From Nocardia abscessus (GTDB lineage Bacteria > Actinomycetota > Actinomycetes > Mycobacteriales > Mycobacteriaceae): 64,000 nt of DNA. Within the stretch, counting starts at the first letter, position 1. Each line of letters begins with the position of its first letter. The stretch covers positions 310,001 to 374,000 of the forward strand of contig NZ_JADLQO010000005.1 in assembly GCF_015477775.1 (NCBI RefSeq), given 5' to 3'. Shown in pieces: positions 54,401 to 62,528 of this stretch. The notes under the pieces were generated by a model that made no database searches, was not told the origin of the DNA, and saw nothing but the letters and a program-made list of their open reading frames with translations. A program made the translations under genes and the position numbers.

Positions 54401-54938
54401 GGTGCAACGTATCTGGGAGGCCGAGCGCCGGGTGACCGACCGTACCGAGTTCAGCGAGCAGGTGGCGCGCGGACTGTACAAGTTCACGGCCTACAAAGAC
54501 GAGTACGAGGTGGCGCGACGACTCACCGACCCGGCCTTCCTGGCCGAGGTCGCCGCACAGGTCCCCGAGGGGGCGAACCTCACCTACCGGCTGCACCCGC
54601 CGCTCCTGCGCGCGATGGGACGGAAGAAGAAGATCGGCATGCGGCCGGGCAGCCACTTCGCCCTCCGCTTGCTGGCCAAGGGAAAGCTACTGCGCGGCAC
54701 CGCGTTCGATCCGTTCGGCTACGCGCACGTGCGACGCGTGGAACGCGATCTGCGCGCGCACTACACCGGGATGGTGACGAACCTGGCCGACATGCTGGAC
54801 CGATCGGGCTACGACCGCGCCGTACAGGCGGCGGCTCTCGCCGACGTGGTGCGCGGATACGAGGACATCAAGCTCGCCAACGTCGCGCTGTACGCCGAAC
54901 GCCTGCGGGAACTCGGTATCGAGCCGCCGCGATGGTGA
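51465..54938 (+). CDS. Indolepyruvate ferredoxin oxidoreductase (fused alpha/beta)
   Basis: This 1157-residue enzyme oxidatively decarboxylates aryl pyruvates to acyl-CoA with ferredoxin. In order, it has an N-terminal pyrimidine/TPP-binding region (SGYQGSPLGGVDKML), a domain with CSGCPHNRST and GIGCHTL, a TPP-binding MGGEGAQWIG and a ferredoxin-like cluster region (NEAVCEGCGDCGVQSNCLSV and later C residues). The gamma domain (FLAGIGGTGIVTVNQVL) follows. ATG 51465 was chosen because the upstream frame has no similarity. The enzyme degrades aromatic amino acids and branched pyruvates. Confidence 0.94.
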   Translation: MTELADRDLIAAPYDLADRYRVGSRTVVLTGVQAIARQLVEQHVRDLRAGSRVGTFVSGYQGSPLGGVDKMLAGMPDVLAEHDISFVPGLNEELAATSVWGSQAVLPAGAATHDGVVGVWYGKGPGLDRATDALRHANMYGANPRGGVLLLVGDDPASKSSTVPAVSERSLAALNIPVLFPRNAREIITMGLHGVALSRASGCLVALKIVADVADGAWTVDGSVGDIDIVVPEIDWEGAPFRYRQRPMAAPADSLLAEADLYGPRWELVRAYSTRNGLDVIEVNPARATIGIAAAGTTFDAVRQALIDLGVDDDALHEAGIRLLRIGMPYPVAPERVRQFAAGLTRLIVVEDKTAFLETQIRDILYGAPGAPEIVGKRDGAGRSLFGSDGELTSGRIAAPLRRVLDGHVALKRALPQPLSLSVLPAKRAAYFCSGCPHNRSTAVPDGSLAGGGIGCHTLVTMSGRADSKVTGLTQMGGEGAQWIGQAPFTDVPHLFQNIGDGTYFHSGQLAVQACVAAGVNITFKLLHNDVVAMTGAQHAEGALTVPMLTHKLTVEGVRRIIVCADEPQRYRKRDLAPGTLLWHRDRLDEAQRALREIPGVTVLIYDQHCAADARRQRKRGALPVRRTRVVINEAVCEGCGDCGVQSNCLSVQPVDTEFGRKTRIDQTSCNTDYSCLAGDCPSFVTVELPDPAKRKPRQAQRRPQPPQVPELVHEPPTTTQNVFLAGIGGTGIVTVNQVLATAAMRAGYEVASLDQIGMSQKAGPVVSHLRFAVHALEPANRLAPASADCIVAFDLLAATDNKNLAYGRVTTTVSVASTSRTPTGDMVYDKSVVHPDEAMLLERLAKVSRSVRSFDALAAAQALFGNTAAANFLLVGAAYQLGGLRLPGTAIEEAIAINGVAVEANLAAFRWGRVAIARPEEFAAATTRRPAAAAAVKIPADLFEGLTATGETRRLTELRAVELIGFQSAAVARDYVATVQRIWEAERRVTDRTEFSEQVARGLYKFTAYKDEYEVARRLTDPAFLAEVAAQVPEGANLTYRLHPPLLRAMGRKKKIGMRPGSHFALRLLAKGKLLRGTAFDPFGYAHVRRVERDLRAHYTGMVTNLADMLDRSGYDRAVQAAALADVVRGYEDIKLANVALYAERLRELGIEPPRW

Positions 54939-55118
54939 CGGGGTACCGCACGCCGCGTCGCCCGGACGCCGGTCGGTCACTGGTCGCCGTCGCAGACGAG
55001 AAGCACGGCCCGGGCAGGCGATACCGGCGTGGCCGCCAGTCCTCGGGCTCGTGATCCGATCTCGATGCCGCGTGGTGGCCCATCGGCCCGCGTGTGTGAT
55101 GGCCGGTTCGCGAACGAC

Positions 55119-56585
55119 TCACCCGGCGTAACCGGTCACCTTGCCGATCCACGCGATGAAATCCGCGGCGTCCTCGTTGCTGCCGTGCCCCGCGTCCCAG
55201 TACATCGCGGCGTCGACGTCGGCGCCCAGATTCTCCAGGCTCGCGGCGAGATTGCCCACGATCGTCAGCGACGTATCGGTGTCCTTGGTGCCGACGCGGA
55301 TCCACCAGTGCTTCGCTCGGGCGGGATTGCGCTGTCGGAGAAAGAACATGGGGTTCATCATGCTGATCTTCTCGGGCAGGTCGCTGTCGAGTCGCGCGCC
55401 GGGGTCGCCGGTCGCTCGCCGCAGGCTGAACAGGGTGAAGTGCCTGGCCTTGACGGTTCCGCCACCGAACTCGTTGTTCTCGCCCGAGGACAGGTCGAAG
55501 GCATCGAACGCGGGCACGCCCTTCTTTCGCTCACCGACGTGCGCGAGGCAGTCCGGCCAGGTGAACTCCGCCCGATCACCCGCCCACGTGATCCACGTGT
55601 TGTCCGCCAGGTAGCTCGAGCGGTCGGCGTCCGGCAGCGCGGTCAAGTACTCGGTCGCCGCCGGTTCCAGGTAGGTCCGCACGAGATAGTCGCCGTAGTT
55701 TGCGGCAGTGAGGCGCCCGAATCCGTTCCGGCCCTGTAGTTCCAGCGAAGCCTGGTAGCCGGTGAACGCCGCGCTCAGGTCGCGTGAGGCCACGGCGTCG
55801 AGTGCCCCCGAGCGCAACGGGTTCGCGCCCCAATTCCACTCGTAGGCCATGTCCGCGTGTTCGAGATCCGTGATGGGGCAGTAAGGGGCCGCGGCGAAGA
55901 CGACATCGCCGGCGTCCGCCGCGCCGAGTTCGGCGAGATACCGGTCGTACATCCGGCTGTCCCCGGACACGGCGAGCAAGGCGGCCAGCGCTCCGCCCGC
56001 GCTGACCCCGGTGGCCACGATCCGGTCGGTGTTCCCCGGCACGCGGCTGGAGTTGTGCCGCAGGTACCGGACCGCGGCCTTCAGATCCACGATGGCGGCC
56101 GGCGCCACGCCGTAGTATGTGCCGTCCGGGTCGACCAGGTCGCGGCCGCGAGCGCCGGAGTCGACGACGACGTAACCCGCCGCCAAGGCGAGATCCTGGT
56201 TCCTGGTCCGATCACCCCCGTCCTCCGGTTCGCCGTTCGTCACCGACGACGACAGATATCCCGCGACGGAGTTGCTGAAGAGGATGGGCGCCTTGCTCGC
56301 GTCGACGGAGCGGCCATCGATCTCGACGGGCACGCTGACGTTCAGACTCTGGTACGCCTTGTCGACCGGTTTCGCGACATAGACAACCTCCGCGTAGCGG
56401 CGATATGTCACCTCTTTGTCGCGATCGAAGGTGGCGACCGTCTTCTTCTCCGTTGTGAACGCGTCGGGGTCGAAGGCCAGCTCGTCCACCGCCTTCGCAT
56501 CGCCGTCCAGCACGCCGCAGGCCGTGGCAAACATCGGCACGGCGACGGCCGCCGCACATCCCTTGAGCATCGCTCTGCGCTGCAC
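55119..56585 (-). CDS. Subtype-B tannase-like alpha/beta-hydrolase lipoprotein
   Basis: This 488-residue protein has a signal peptide of the lipoprotein type (LKGCAAAVAVPMFATAC|G). Catalytic Ser lies in RIVATGVSAGGALAALLAVS. PILFSNSVAGYLSSSVTNG resembles the PILxPNTVGGY stretch of lactobacillary subtype-B tannases. AALAAGYVVVDSGARGRDL is also typical, and the catalytic His may be in WDAGHGSNED. It should hydrolyse galloyl or similar phenolic esters outside the membrane, possibly plant- or soil-derived, which is inference. ATG 56585 is the first codon with a twin-charge start (MQRRAMLKG). Confidence 0.8.
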   Translation of the reverse strand: MQRRAMLKGCAAAVAVPMFATACGVLDGDAKAVDELAFDPDAFTTEKKTVATFDRDKEVTYRRYAEVVYVAKPVDKAYQSLNVSVPVEIDGRSVDASKAPILFSNSVAGYLSSSVTNGEPEDGGDRTRNQDLALAAGYVVVDSGARGRDLVDPDGTYYGVAPAAIVDLKAAVRYLRHNSSRVPGNTDRIVATGVSAGGALAALLAVSGDSRMYDRYLAELGAADAGDVVFAAAPYCPITDLEHADMAYEWNWGANPLRSGALDAVASRDLSAAFTGYQASLELQGRNGFGRLTAANYGDYLVRTYLEPAATEYLTALPDADRSSYLADNTWITWAGDRAEFTWPDCLAHVGERKKGVPAFDAFDLSSGENNEFGGGTVKARHFTLFSLRRATGDPGARLDSDLPEKISMMNPMFFLRQRNPARAKHWWIRVGTKDTDTSLTIVGNLAASLENLGADVDAAMYWDAGHGSNEDAADFIAWIGKVTGYAG

Positions 56586-56937
56586 GGCTCTCTCCTTCGC
56601 GTTCGTGGCAAACCGCGGGCATCGCGGGCCGCGACGGCGTCGCTGGAACTTGCGTCGAAACGTCTCATCTGGCGATCAGTCAGCCGATATCGAAGAATAG
56701 CGGCGCGGAGTCACTCATTCGCGCATATCTCCGGCTGCGCGAAGCGGTGAGAGACCAAATCAGCCACTTGCTGGCTACCGTGCCGGTGTGCGGGAGGGGC
56801 CTCGGAGGCAACCGGGCGTGGGTCGAGCGCGCCGAAGGAACTGCCGATCATGGGTCGAACGCCGGCACCGCGTGACGGCCGCCGGGCGGGCAGCGCGGGT
56901 GTCGCACCGGGCGATCGCGACGGCGGCAAAAGAAATA
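56586..56937. other. Intergenic stretch upstream of the tannase-like gene
   Basis: These 352 bp contain a relatively AT-rich patch (about 56670-56760), perhaps promoter sequence for the tannase-like gene. I see no gene in it. It ends at the tRNA terminator tail. Confidence 0.45.
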
Positions 56938-56971
56938 GCCCGGGTCGGCGGTGTGAACCGCCGACCCGGGC
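56938..56971 (-). terminator. Intrinsic terminator of the initiator tRNA
   Basis: A perfect 14-bp stem (GCCCGGGTCGGCGG) with a 6-nt loop lies 4 bp past the encoded CCA end. On the minus strand it is followed by CTATTTCTTTTG, a T-rich tail, so it is a classic Rho-independent terminator. It is the most standard terminator in the window. Confidence 0.92.
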
Positions 56972-56975
56972 CCTC

Positions 56976-57052
56976 TGGTAGCGGGGACAGGATTTGAACC
57001 TGCGACCTCTGGGTTATGAGCCCAGCGAGCTACCGAGCTGCTCCACCCCGCG
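56976..57052 (-). tRNA. Initiator tRNA-Met (anticodon CAT)
   Basis: A full 77-nt cloverleaf including the encoded CCA is visible on the minus strand. It begins CGCGGGGTGGAGCAG and has anticodon loop CTCATAA. The anticodon stem has three consecutive G-C pairs (CTGGG/CCCAG). The 1-72 position (C and T) is unpaired. Both features mark the initiator rather than the elongator. The T arm reads GCAGGTTCAAATCCTGT. A strong terminator follows directly. Confidence 0.96.
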
Positions 57053-57115
57053 TCGTACGGATAACACTACACAGGGTGGGTGCGAACACCGAATCGCCTG
57101 GTGGGGCGGGGTGGC

Positions 57116-58645
57116 TCAGCCGAATTCGATGCCCTGGGCGAGGGGCAGTTCGGTGGAGTAGTTGACGGTGTTGGTGGCTCGCCGCATGTAGGCCTTCCAG
57201 GAGTCCGAGCCGGATTCGCGTCCGCCGCCGGTCTGCTTCTCGCCACCGAAGGCGCCGCCGATCTCGGCGCCGGAGGTGCCGATATTGACGTTGGCGATGC
57301 CGCAATCGGACCCGTCGGCGGCGAGGAAGCGTTCGGCCTCGCGTTGGTCGGTGGTGAAGATCGCCGACGACAGGCCCTGCGGCACTTCGTTGTGCAGGGC
57401 GATCGCGCGGTCGAAGTCGTCGTAGGTGAGCACGTAGAGGATCGGTGCGAAGGTCTCCTCCCGCACCACGGCGGTCTGCGCGGGCATGCGCACGATGGCG
57501 GGCCGCACGTAGTAGGCGTCGTCGCCGAACCCTTCGACTCGCTCGCCGCCGCAGACCAGTTCGCCGCCGTCGGTCACCGCCTTGTCCAGCGCGGCGCGCA
57601 TCCCGGTGTAGGCCTTCCCGTCGATCAGGGGCCCCACCAGCACCCCCTCGTCGAGCGGATTGCCTACGGACAGTTGCCGGTACGCCCGCTCCAGCCGATC
57701 CAGCAGCGGGCCGACGACGTCACGATGCGCGATCAGCCGCCGCAGCGTGGTGCACCGCTGCCCGGCCGTGCCCGCCGCCGCGAACACGATGGCCCGCGCC
57801 GCGAGATCCAGGTCGGCGGACGCGGTGACGATCGCGCCGTTGTTGCCGCCGAGTTCCAGCAGGCAGCGCCCGAGCCGCTCGGCCACCCGCGGTGCGACCA
57901 GCCGCCCCATCCGCACCGAGCCGGTCGCGCTGACCAACGGCACTCGTTCGTCGTCGACCAGTCGCGCCCCGACGTCGCTGCCGCCCTGGATCAGTTGATG
58001 CACTTCGGGATCCGCGCCGGCTTCGCCTGCCGCGCGCCGCAGCAGCGCGTGGCAGGCCAGCGCGGTCAGCGGCGTCGTCTCGGAGGGCTTCCACACCACG
58101 GTGTCGCCGCAGACCAGCGCGATCGCCGTGTTCCACGCCCAGACCGCGACCGGGAAGTTGAACGCGGAAATGACCCCGACCACGCCGAGGGGATGCCAGG
58201 TCTCCATCAGCCGGTGGCCAGGGCGCTCCGAGGGCATGGTGTGGCCGTACAGCTGGCGGGACAGGCCGACGGCGAATTCGCAGATGTCGATCATCTCCTG
58301 CACCTCGCCCGCGGCCTCGGCGGGGATCTTGCCCGCCTCCAGCGTGACCAGCTCGGCCAGGTCGCTCTTGTGCGCGGTGAGCAGCTGCCCCAGCCTGCGC
58401 ACGACCGCGGCCCGGACGGGCGCCGGAACGCCGCGCCAGGCTCGGAACGCGGTGGCGGCCCGTCCGATCGCGGCGTCGACCTCGGTGAGCGAGCTGGACC
58501 GCAGGGTCATCAGCTGCCCTCCGGTGATCGGAGTGCGCGCGGGCAGGTCGCCGGGTTCCGGTGGACCCGCGGCGAATTCGCGCAGCGCCGCCTCCGCGCG
58601 GGCGGCGAGGCGCTGGGTGGTCTGGTCGTCGAGTACCTCGGTCAT
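57116..58645 (-). CDS. pcd: Piperideine-6-carboxylate / aminoadipate-semialdehyde dehydrogenase (Pcd)
   Basis: This 509-residue aldehyde dehydrogenase has VVGVISAFNFPVAVWAW (N-terminal cofactor region), WKPSETTPLTAL, VSATGSVRMG, LELGGNNGAIV (catalytic Glu) and AAAGTAGQRCTTLRR (catalytic Cys in QRC). It oxidises the semialdehyde made by Lat to L-2-aminoadipate. It is divergent from lrpA-lat across 112 bp, the same lysine-catabolic arrangement as in M. tuberculosis (Rv3293, Rv3291c-Rv3290c). ATG 58645 was chosen because upstream codons are not conserved. Confidence 0.92.
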   Translation of the reverse strand: MTEVLDDQTTQRLAARAEAALREFAAGPPEPGDLPARTPITGGQLMTLRSSSLTEVDAAIGRAATAFRAWRGVPAPVRAAVVRRLGQLLTAHKSDLAELVTLEAGKIPAEAAGEVQEMIDICEFAVGLSRQLYGHTMPSERPGHRLMETWHPLGVVGVISAFNFPVAVWAWNTAIALVCGDTVVWKPSETTPLTALACHALLRRAAGEAGADPEVHQLIQGGSDVGARLVDDERVPLVSATGSVRMGRLVAPRVAERLGRCLLELGGNNGAIVTASADLDLAARAIVFAAAGTAGQRCTTLRRLIAHRDVVGPLLDRLERAYRQLSVGNPLDEGVLVGPLIDGKAYTGMRAALDKAVTDGGELVCGGERVEGFGDDAYYVRPAIVRMPAQTAVVREETFAPILYVLTYDDFDRAIALHNEVPQGLSSAIFTTDQREAERFLAADGSDCGIANVNIGTSGAEIGGAFGGEKQTGGGRESGSDSWKAYMRRATNTVNYSTELPLAQGIEFG

Positions 58646-58757
58646 GTGTTGTTCCGCCGTACCTTTCGGCCGCGTCGCGGCGTGTCTGTCCCACATAGCG
58701 GGAGGATGGAGGTCAGGTTTCGGACACGAGGCGGGTCGGCTGAGTTAGCCTTCGCTG

Positions 58758-59210
58758 ATGGCGGATACACCGGCAAGACCCGTACTCGATGACATCGATC
58801 GCCTGCTGATTCGTGAACTGATGGCCGATGGACGGGCCACCCTGTCGAACCTGGCGGAGAAGGCGAGTCTGTCGGTGTCCGCGGTGCAGTCCCGGGTCCG
58901 CCGATTAGAGGCACGCGGTGTGATCCGCGGGTATACCGCGCACGTCGATCCCGAAGCGCTCGGCCAACTGCTGTCGGCATTCGTCGCGATCACTCCTCTC
59001 GACCCGTCGCAACCCGATGACGCTCCCGCGGTCCTGCAGCACATCCCCGGCATCGAGGCGTGCCACTCGGTGGCCGGCGAGGAGAGCTACATCCTGCTGG
59101 TGCGAGTGGCGTCCCCGCGGCACCTCGAGCAGTTGCTCCAGGAGATCAGAGCCACCGCCAACGTGCGAACCCGAAGCACCATCATCTTGCAGACATTCTA
59201 TGACAGGTAG
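58758..59210 (+). CDS. lrpA: Lrp/AsnC-family regulator (LrpA)
   Basis: This 150-residue regulator has an N-terminal helix-turn-helix (LDDIDRLLIRELMADGRATL, then AEKASLSVSAVQSRVRRLEA) and a C-terminal RAM/Lrp ligand domain (SAFVAITPLDPSQ ... CHSVAGEESYILLVRVASP). It lies directly upstream of lat (65 bp) and divergent from pcd, so it very likely controls both in response to an amino acid, probably lysine. M. tuberculosis LrpA (Rv3291c) binds amino acids and is linked to lat. Confidence 0.95.
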   Translation: MADTPARPVLDDIDRLLIRELMADGRATLSNLAEKASLSVSAVQSRVRRLEARGVIRGYTAHVDPEALGQLLSAFVAITPLDPSQPDDAPAVLQHIPGIEACHSVAGEESYILLVRVASPRHLEQLLQEIRATANVRTRSTIILQTFYDR

Positions 59211-59248
59211 GGTTTGCTCGTAATTAATCCGTTTTGTTGTAGAGGTTC

Positions 59249-59262
59249 CGTAAATTTTTACG
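59249..59262. promoter_or_regulatory. Candidate LrpA site in the lat leader
   Basis: CGTAAATTTTTACG is an AT-rich dyad (6 of 7 pairs) 14-27 bp before the lat GTG start, within a notably AT-rich 50 bp (TAATTAATCCGTTTTGTTGT upstream). Lrp-family proteins favour such sites. Position so close to the start fits repression or feedback. Not confirmed. Confidence 0.45.
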
Positions 59263-59275
59263 TACCCTCAGGGGC

Positions 59276-60610
59276 GTGACCATCGAACTGGAACGCACCC
59301 GCCCGGCGGTCACCCCCGCTGCCCGGGTTCGTGAGATCTTGTCGGCGAGCATCCTGGCCGACGGCTTCGACTTGGTTCTCGACCTCAACCGGTCCCGCGG
59401 CTGCCGTCTCGTCGACGAACGAGACGGCAGCTCCTACCTCGACATGTTCGGCTTCTTCGCCTCCAACGCGCTGGGCATGAACCATCCCGCCCTGGCCGAG
59501 GACGCGCAGTTCCGTGCCGAACTGCTCACCGCGGCACTGAACAAGCCCAGCAATTCCGACATCTACACCGTCGAGATGGCCCGCTTCGTCGAGACGTTCG
59601 TGCGGGTGCTCGGTGATCCGCGGCTGCCGCACCTGTTCTTCATCGACGGCGGCGGCCTCGCGGTGGAGAACGCCCTCAAGGTCGCATTCGACTGGAAGAG
59701 CAGGCACAACGAATCACACGGCCGCGAAACGGAACTCGGCACCAAGGTGCTGCACCTGACCGGGGCGTTCCACGGCCGCACCGGTTACACGATGTCGCTC
59801 ACCAACACCGATCCGGTGAAGACCGCGCGTTTCCCGAAGTTCGACTGGCCCCGCATCAAGTCGCCCTACCTCACCGACGCCTTCGACGTCGAGGAGGCGG
59901 AGGCGTGCGCGCTCGCCCAAGCGCGGCGGGCATTCGAGGAAAGTCCGCACGACATAGCGTGTTTCATCGCCGAGCCGATCCAGGGCGAGGGCGGCGACCG
60001 GCATCTGCGCCCGCGGTTCCTGCAAGCCGTGCAGCAGCTGTGTCACGAGAACGACGCGCTGTTCGTGCTGGACGAGGTGCAGACCGGCGTGGGCATGACC
60101 GGAACCACCTGGGCCTACCAGCAACTCGGCCTGGAGCCGGACGTCGTCGCTTTCGGTAAGCGAACTCAGGTGTGTGGCGTCATGGCGGGCGGGCGCGTGG
60201 ACGAGGTGCCCGGCAACGTCTTCGCGGTCAGCTCCCGGCTCAACTCGACCTGGGGCGGCAACCTCGCCGACATGGTGCGCAGCAGGCGCATCCTGGAGGT
60301 GCTCGAGCGGGACGAGCTGATCGAACGGTCCCGCCCGCTGGGTGCGCACCTGCTCGACCGGCTGGGCGCGCTCGCCGCCCGCCGCCTCGATGTCAGCGAG
60401 CCGCGCGGGCGCGGACTGATGTGCGCGATCACGCTGTCGTCGTCCCGGCTGCGCGACGAGGTGCTCACCGCGCTGCGCGAGCGCGAGCACGTGCTGATCC
60501 TCGGCACCGGTGAGCGAGGCATCCGGTTCCGTCCCCCGCTCACGGTCACCGGCGCCGAGCTGGACGAGGCCGTCGACGCGCTCGATAGGGTGCTGACCAG
60601 CCTCGAATAG
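59276..60610 (+). CDS. lat: L-lysine epsilon-aminotransferase
   Basis: This 444-residue class III aminotransferase moves the epsilon-amino group of lysine to 2-oxoglutarate. It has YLDMFGFFASNALGMNHPAL, GAFHGRTGYTMSLTN, EPIQGEGGDRHLRPRF, DEVQTGVGMTGTTWAYQQLG and the PLP lysine (Lys295) in VVAFGKRTQVCGVMAGG, matching the Lat subgroup closely. GTG 59276 is the start. It works with Pcd (57116) to make L-2-aminoadipate. In cephamycin producers the same pair starts the antibiotic pathway, but no other beta-lactam gene is here, so lysine catabolism is the likely role. Confidence 0.94.
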   Translation: MTIELERTRPAVTPAARVREILSASILADGFDLVLDLNRSRGCRLVDERDGSSYLDMFGFFASNALGMNHPALAEDAQFRAELLTAALNKPSNSDIYTVEMARFVETFVRVLGDPRLPHLFFIDGGGLAVENALKVAFDWKSRHNESHGRETELGTKVLHLTGAFHGRTGYTMSLTNTDPVKTARFPKFDWPRIKSPYLTDAFDVEEAEACALAQARRAFEESPHDIACFIAEPIQGEGGDRHLRPRFLQAVQQLCHENDALFVLDEVQTGVGMTGTTWAYQQLGLEPDVVAFGKRTQVCGVMAGGRVDEVPGNVFAVSSRLNSTWGGNLADMVRSRRILEVLERDELIERSRPLGAHLLDRLGALAARRLDVSEPRGRGLMCAITLSSSRLRDEVLTALREREHVLILGTGERGIRFRPPLTVTGAELDEAVDALDRVLTSLE

Positions 60611-60622
60611 CCCGAACAGGAT

Positions 60623-60674
60623 GATCCGGGCATTCCGGTGGCCCCCGGCGCGGGGTCCACCGGAATCCCGGATC
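60623..60674 (+). terminator. Hairpin terminator after lat
   Basis: GATCCGGGCATTCCGGTGG pairs with CCACCGGAATCCCGGATC with a single bulged base and a 15-nt loop, 13 bp after the lat stop. No T-run follows. Confidence 0.75.
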
Positions 60675-60736
60675 CACCTCCTAGGCTTCGCAGCCATGTC
60701 CTCTCGTCTTCACCACTCCCCGAGCAGGTGCGGCGC

Positions 60737-61960
60737 GTGAACCGACAGCGCACGTACCGATGCTGCGCGCCGCACCTCGTGGTCCCGCTCGTCGTGCTGT
60801 CCGCCGTGGTGGGCTGCGCCGCCAGTGACGCAGGCACGGTGGACACCGAGGGAAGCCAGGCCGCCGCGACCACCGTGGCCGCACCGACCACCGATGTGTT
60901 CCCGCCGCACATGACCGATCTGTTGCCCGGGATGCCGCCGCCGCTCTCACCGACCGACGTGTACGCGGCCAACCGCGAGTTCAGCCCCACCGTGGCCGAC
61001 CACCGCCCGCTGGTCTACGTGCCCAACAGCCAGTCGAACACGGTCTCGGTGATCGATCCGGACACCTTCCGGGTGATCGACACCTTCCCCGCGGGCGGGT
61101 TCGAGCCGCAGCACGTCGTGCCGTCCTACGACATGCAGACGCTCTACGTCACCAACGACATGCCGCTGGGCGGCGGCAGCCTGCTTCCGATCGATCCGCG
61201 GACCGGCAAGCCGGGCGAACCCTTTCCCGTCCGCGATCCGTACAACATGTATTACACGCCGGACGGCCGGTACGCGCTGGTCGTCGCGGAGGCGGACAAG
61301 TCGCTGGACTTCTACGACCCGCGCACCTGGCAGAAGACGCACGCCCTGGCGGTGCCCGATTGCGCGGGCGTCGACCACATGGACTTCACCGCCGACGGTC
61401 GCTTCGCCCTGGCCTCGTGCGAATTCATCGGCCGGATGCTGGCTTTCGACGTGGCCGAACGCAGGATCGTCAAGATGATCGACCTGCCCGGCGGCCGCTC
61501 GGGCAAGCCGCAGGATGTGAAGCTGTCGCCGGACGGGCACACCTTCTTCGTCGCCGACATGGCCGCCGACGGCGTCTACCTCTTCGACGCGCACACCTTC
61601 GACAACACCGGATTCGTGCCGACCGGCAAGGGGACCCACGGGCTCTACGTCACTCGCGACTCCACCCGGATGCTCATCACCAACCGGCACGAAGGCAGCG
61701 TCTCGGTGTGGGATTTCGCGGCGAAGGGGCTGGTGTACAAGTGGTTCGTGCCGGGCGGCGGCAGTCCCGACATGGGCAACATCTCCGCCGACGGGCGCGT
61801 CTTCTGGGCGTCCGGCCGTCATCACGGCGAGGTGTACGCCATCGACATCGTCAATTGGCAACTCTTGGCGCGCATCCCCGTCGGCAGAGGACCGCACGGA
61901 CTCACCATCTGGCCGCAGCCCGGACGCTACTCGACCGGGCACACCGGCGTCATGCGCTGA
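60737..61960 (+). CDS. YncE-like beta-propeller lipoprotein
   Basis: This 407-residue protein has a lipoprotein signal (APHLVVPLVVLSAVVGC|AAS) and a Thr/Ala-rich tether. A seven-bladed-type propeller follows, with repeated strands such as PLVYVPNSQSNTVSVIDPDT, TLYVTNDMPLGGG, FFVADMAADGVYLFDAHTF and MLITNRHEGSVSVWDFA. These are the 40-residue YVTN-type repeats of extracytoplasmic surface proteins. The conserved GVDHMDF, KGTHGLYV and GRGPHGLTIW His residues recall YncE-type or nitrous-oxide-reductase-like propellers. Ligand unknown. GTG 60737 is the preferred start; another GTG is three codons upstream. Confidence 0.82.
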   Translation: MNRQRTYRCCAPHLVVPLVVLSAVVGCAASDAGTVDTEGSQAAATTVAAPTTDVFPPHMTDLLPGMPPPLSPTDVYAANREFSPTVADHRPLVYVPNSQSNTVSVIDPDTFRVIDTFPAGGFEPQHVVPSYDMQTLYVTNDMPLGGGSLLPIDPRTGKPGEPFPVRDPYNMYYTPDGRYALVVAEADKSLDFYDPRTWQKTHALAVPDCAGVDHMDFTADGRFALASCEFIGRMLAFDVAERRIVKMIDLPGGRSGKPQDVKLSPDGHTFFVADMAADGVYLFDAHTFDNTGFVPTGKGTHGLYVTRDSTRMLITNRHEGSVSVWDFAAKGLVYKWFVPGGGSPDMGNISADGRVFWASGRHHGEVYAIDIVNWQLLARIPVGRGPHGLTIWPQPGRYSTGHTGVMR

Positions 61961-61994
61961 ACCCGCCGGTGCCACCGCAACCCCTGCGCGCCGG

Positions 61995-62339
61995 TCAGGA
62001 CGTGACCGGGCGCAGCCCCAAACCGCCTTCGACGAAGCGGCGTACGGATCCCAGCCCGGCGTCCAGAGCGGCTTCGTAGCCCGGGCGTGCCCATCCGCGC
62101 ACGTTCGCGGTGCCGTCACCTGCGGGCGTCACCCCGATCTCGGCGACCAGTTCTGCGGTAGTCGGTTCGCAGACCGCCCAGGAGAAGTGCGTCTCCTCCG
62201 CCCAGCCCGCAGTGCGCCGGGCCACGTAGTCCGGTTCGGTGATGCCGCCCGCCGCCAGGGCGGGGCGGTCATCGATGCGATCGTCGGCGCGCAGGGCGCG
62301 CAGATACCAGGCGCCCGCATTGATCTCGATCGGTTCCAT
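61995..62339 (-). CDS. GNAT acetyltransferase-related short protein
   Basis: This 114-residue protein (EINAGAWYLRALRADDRIDD ... DYVARRTAGWAEETHFSWAV ... ELVAEIGVTPAGDGTANVRG) has the N-terminal strand-helix-strand part of RimJ/RimL-like GNAT acetyltransferases. It is shorter than a full GNAT domain, and the acetyl-CoA binding loop (Q/RxxGxG/A) is not recognisable. It may be a truncated or non-catalytic relative. ATG 62339 shares one base with the stop of an upstream small frame (TGATG), so the two are coupled. Confidence 0.6.
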   Translation of the reverse strand: MEPIEINAGAWYLRALRADDRIDDRPALAAGGITEPDYVARRTAGWAEETHFSWAVCEPTTAELVAEIGVTPAGDGTANVRGWARPGYEAALDAGLGSVRRFVEGGLGLRPVTS

Positions 62340-62497
62340 CAGCACTCGCCCGTTCCGTGTTCGCTGCCCGGTACCGCGACCAGCGCACCCGCGAATTCCC
62401 CGACGCCGAGCGGCCTCGCTGCGACATGATCGGATGGCCGCGACGTCGCTTTTGCGCTTTCCGCGGTGCGGACGTGAATTTCGGGTAGCTCGATCAT
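62339..62497 (-). CDS. 52-residue small protein coupled to the GNAT-like gene
   Basis: The frame reads MIELPEIHVRTAESAKATSR, then PSDHVAARPLGVGEFAGALV, then AVPGSEHGTGEC. Its TGA overlaps the next ATG (TGATG), the arrangement used by coupled genes such as sdhA-sdhB in this window. No ribosome binding site precedes ATG 62497, so it may be leaderless; the divergent kinase start is only 31 bp away. No family is recognised. It could also be chance. Confidence 0.45.
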   Translation of the reverse strand: MIELPEIHVRTAESAKATSRPSDHVAARPLGVGEFAGALVAVPGSEHGTGEC

Positions 62498-62528
62498 GCG
62501 GAAAAGGCTAGCGGGAGGTTCTATCGAT

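Noticed and set aside
52806..54656. 616-codon minus-strand frame opposite the indolepyruvate oxidoreductase
   Set aside because: The plus strand shows the complete enzyme with cluster and TPP motifs; the antisense frame has none.
57080..58792. 570-codon plus-strand frame opposite pcd
   Set aside because: It spans the pcd/lrpA divergent promoter and lacks any motif, while pcd is intact.
59276..60610. Start of a cephamycin-type beta-lactam cluster
   Set aside because: lat and pcd are present, but no ACV synthetase, isopenicillin N synthase or other pathway genes are seen; the context is the conserved mycobacterial lysine-catabolic arrangement.
60737..61960. Nitrous-oxide reductase or SMP-30-type enzyme
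   Set aside because: The protein has only YVTN-type propeller repeats; no copper-centre motif or lactonase metal residues are convincing, so I kept it as an unassigned propeller lipoprotein.
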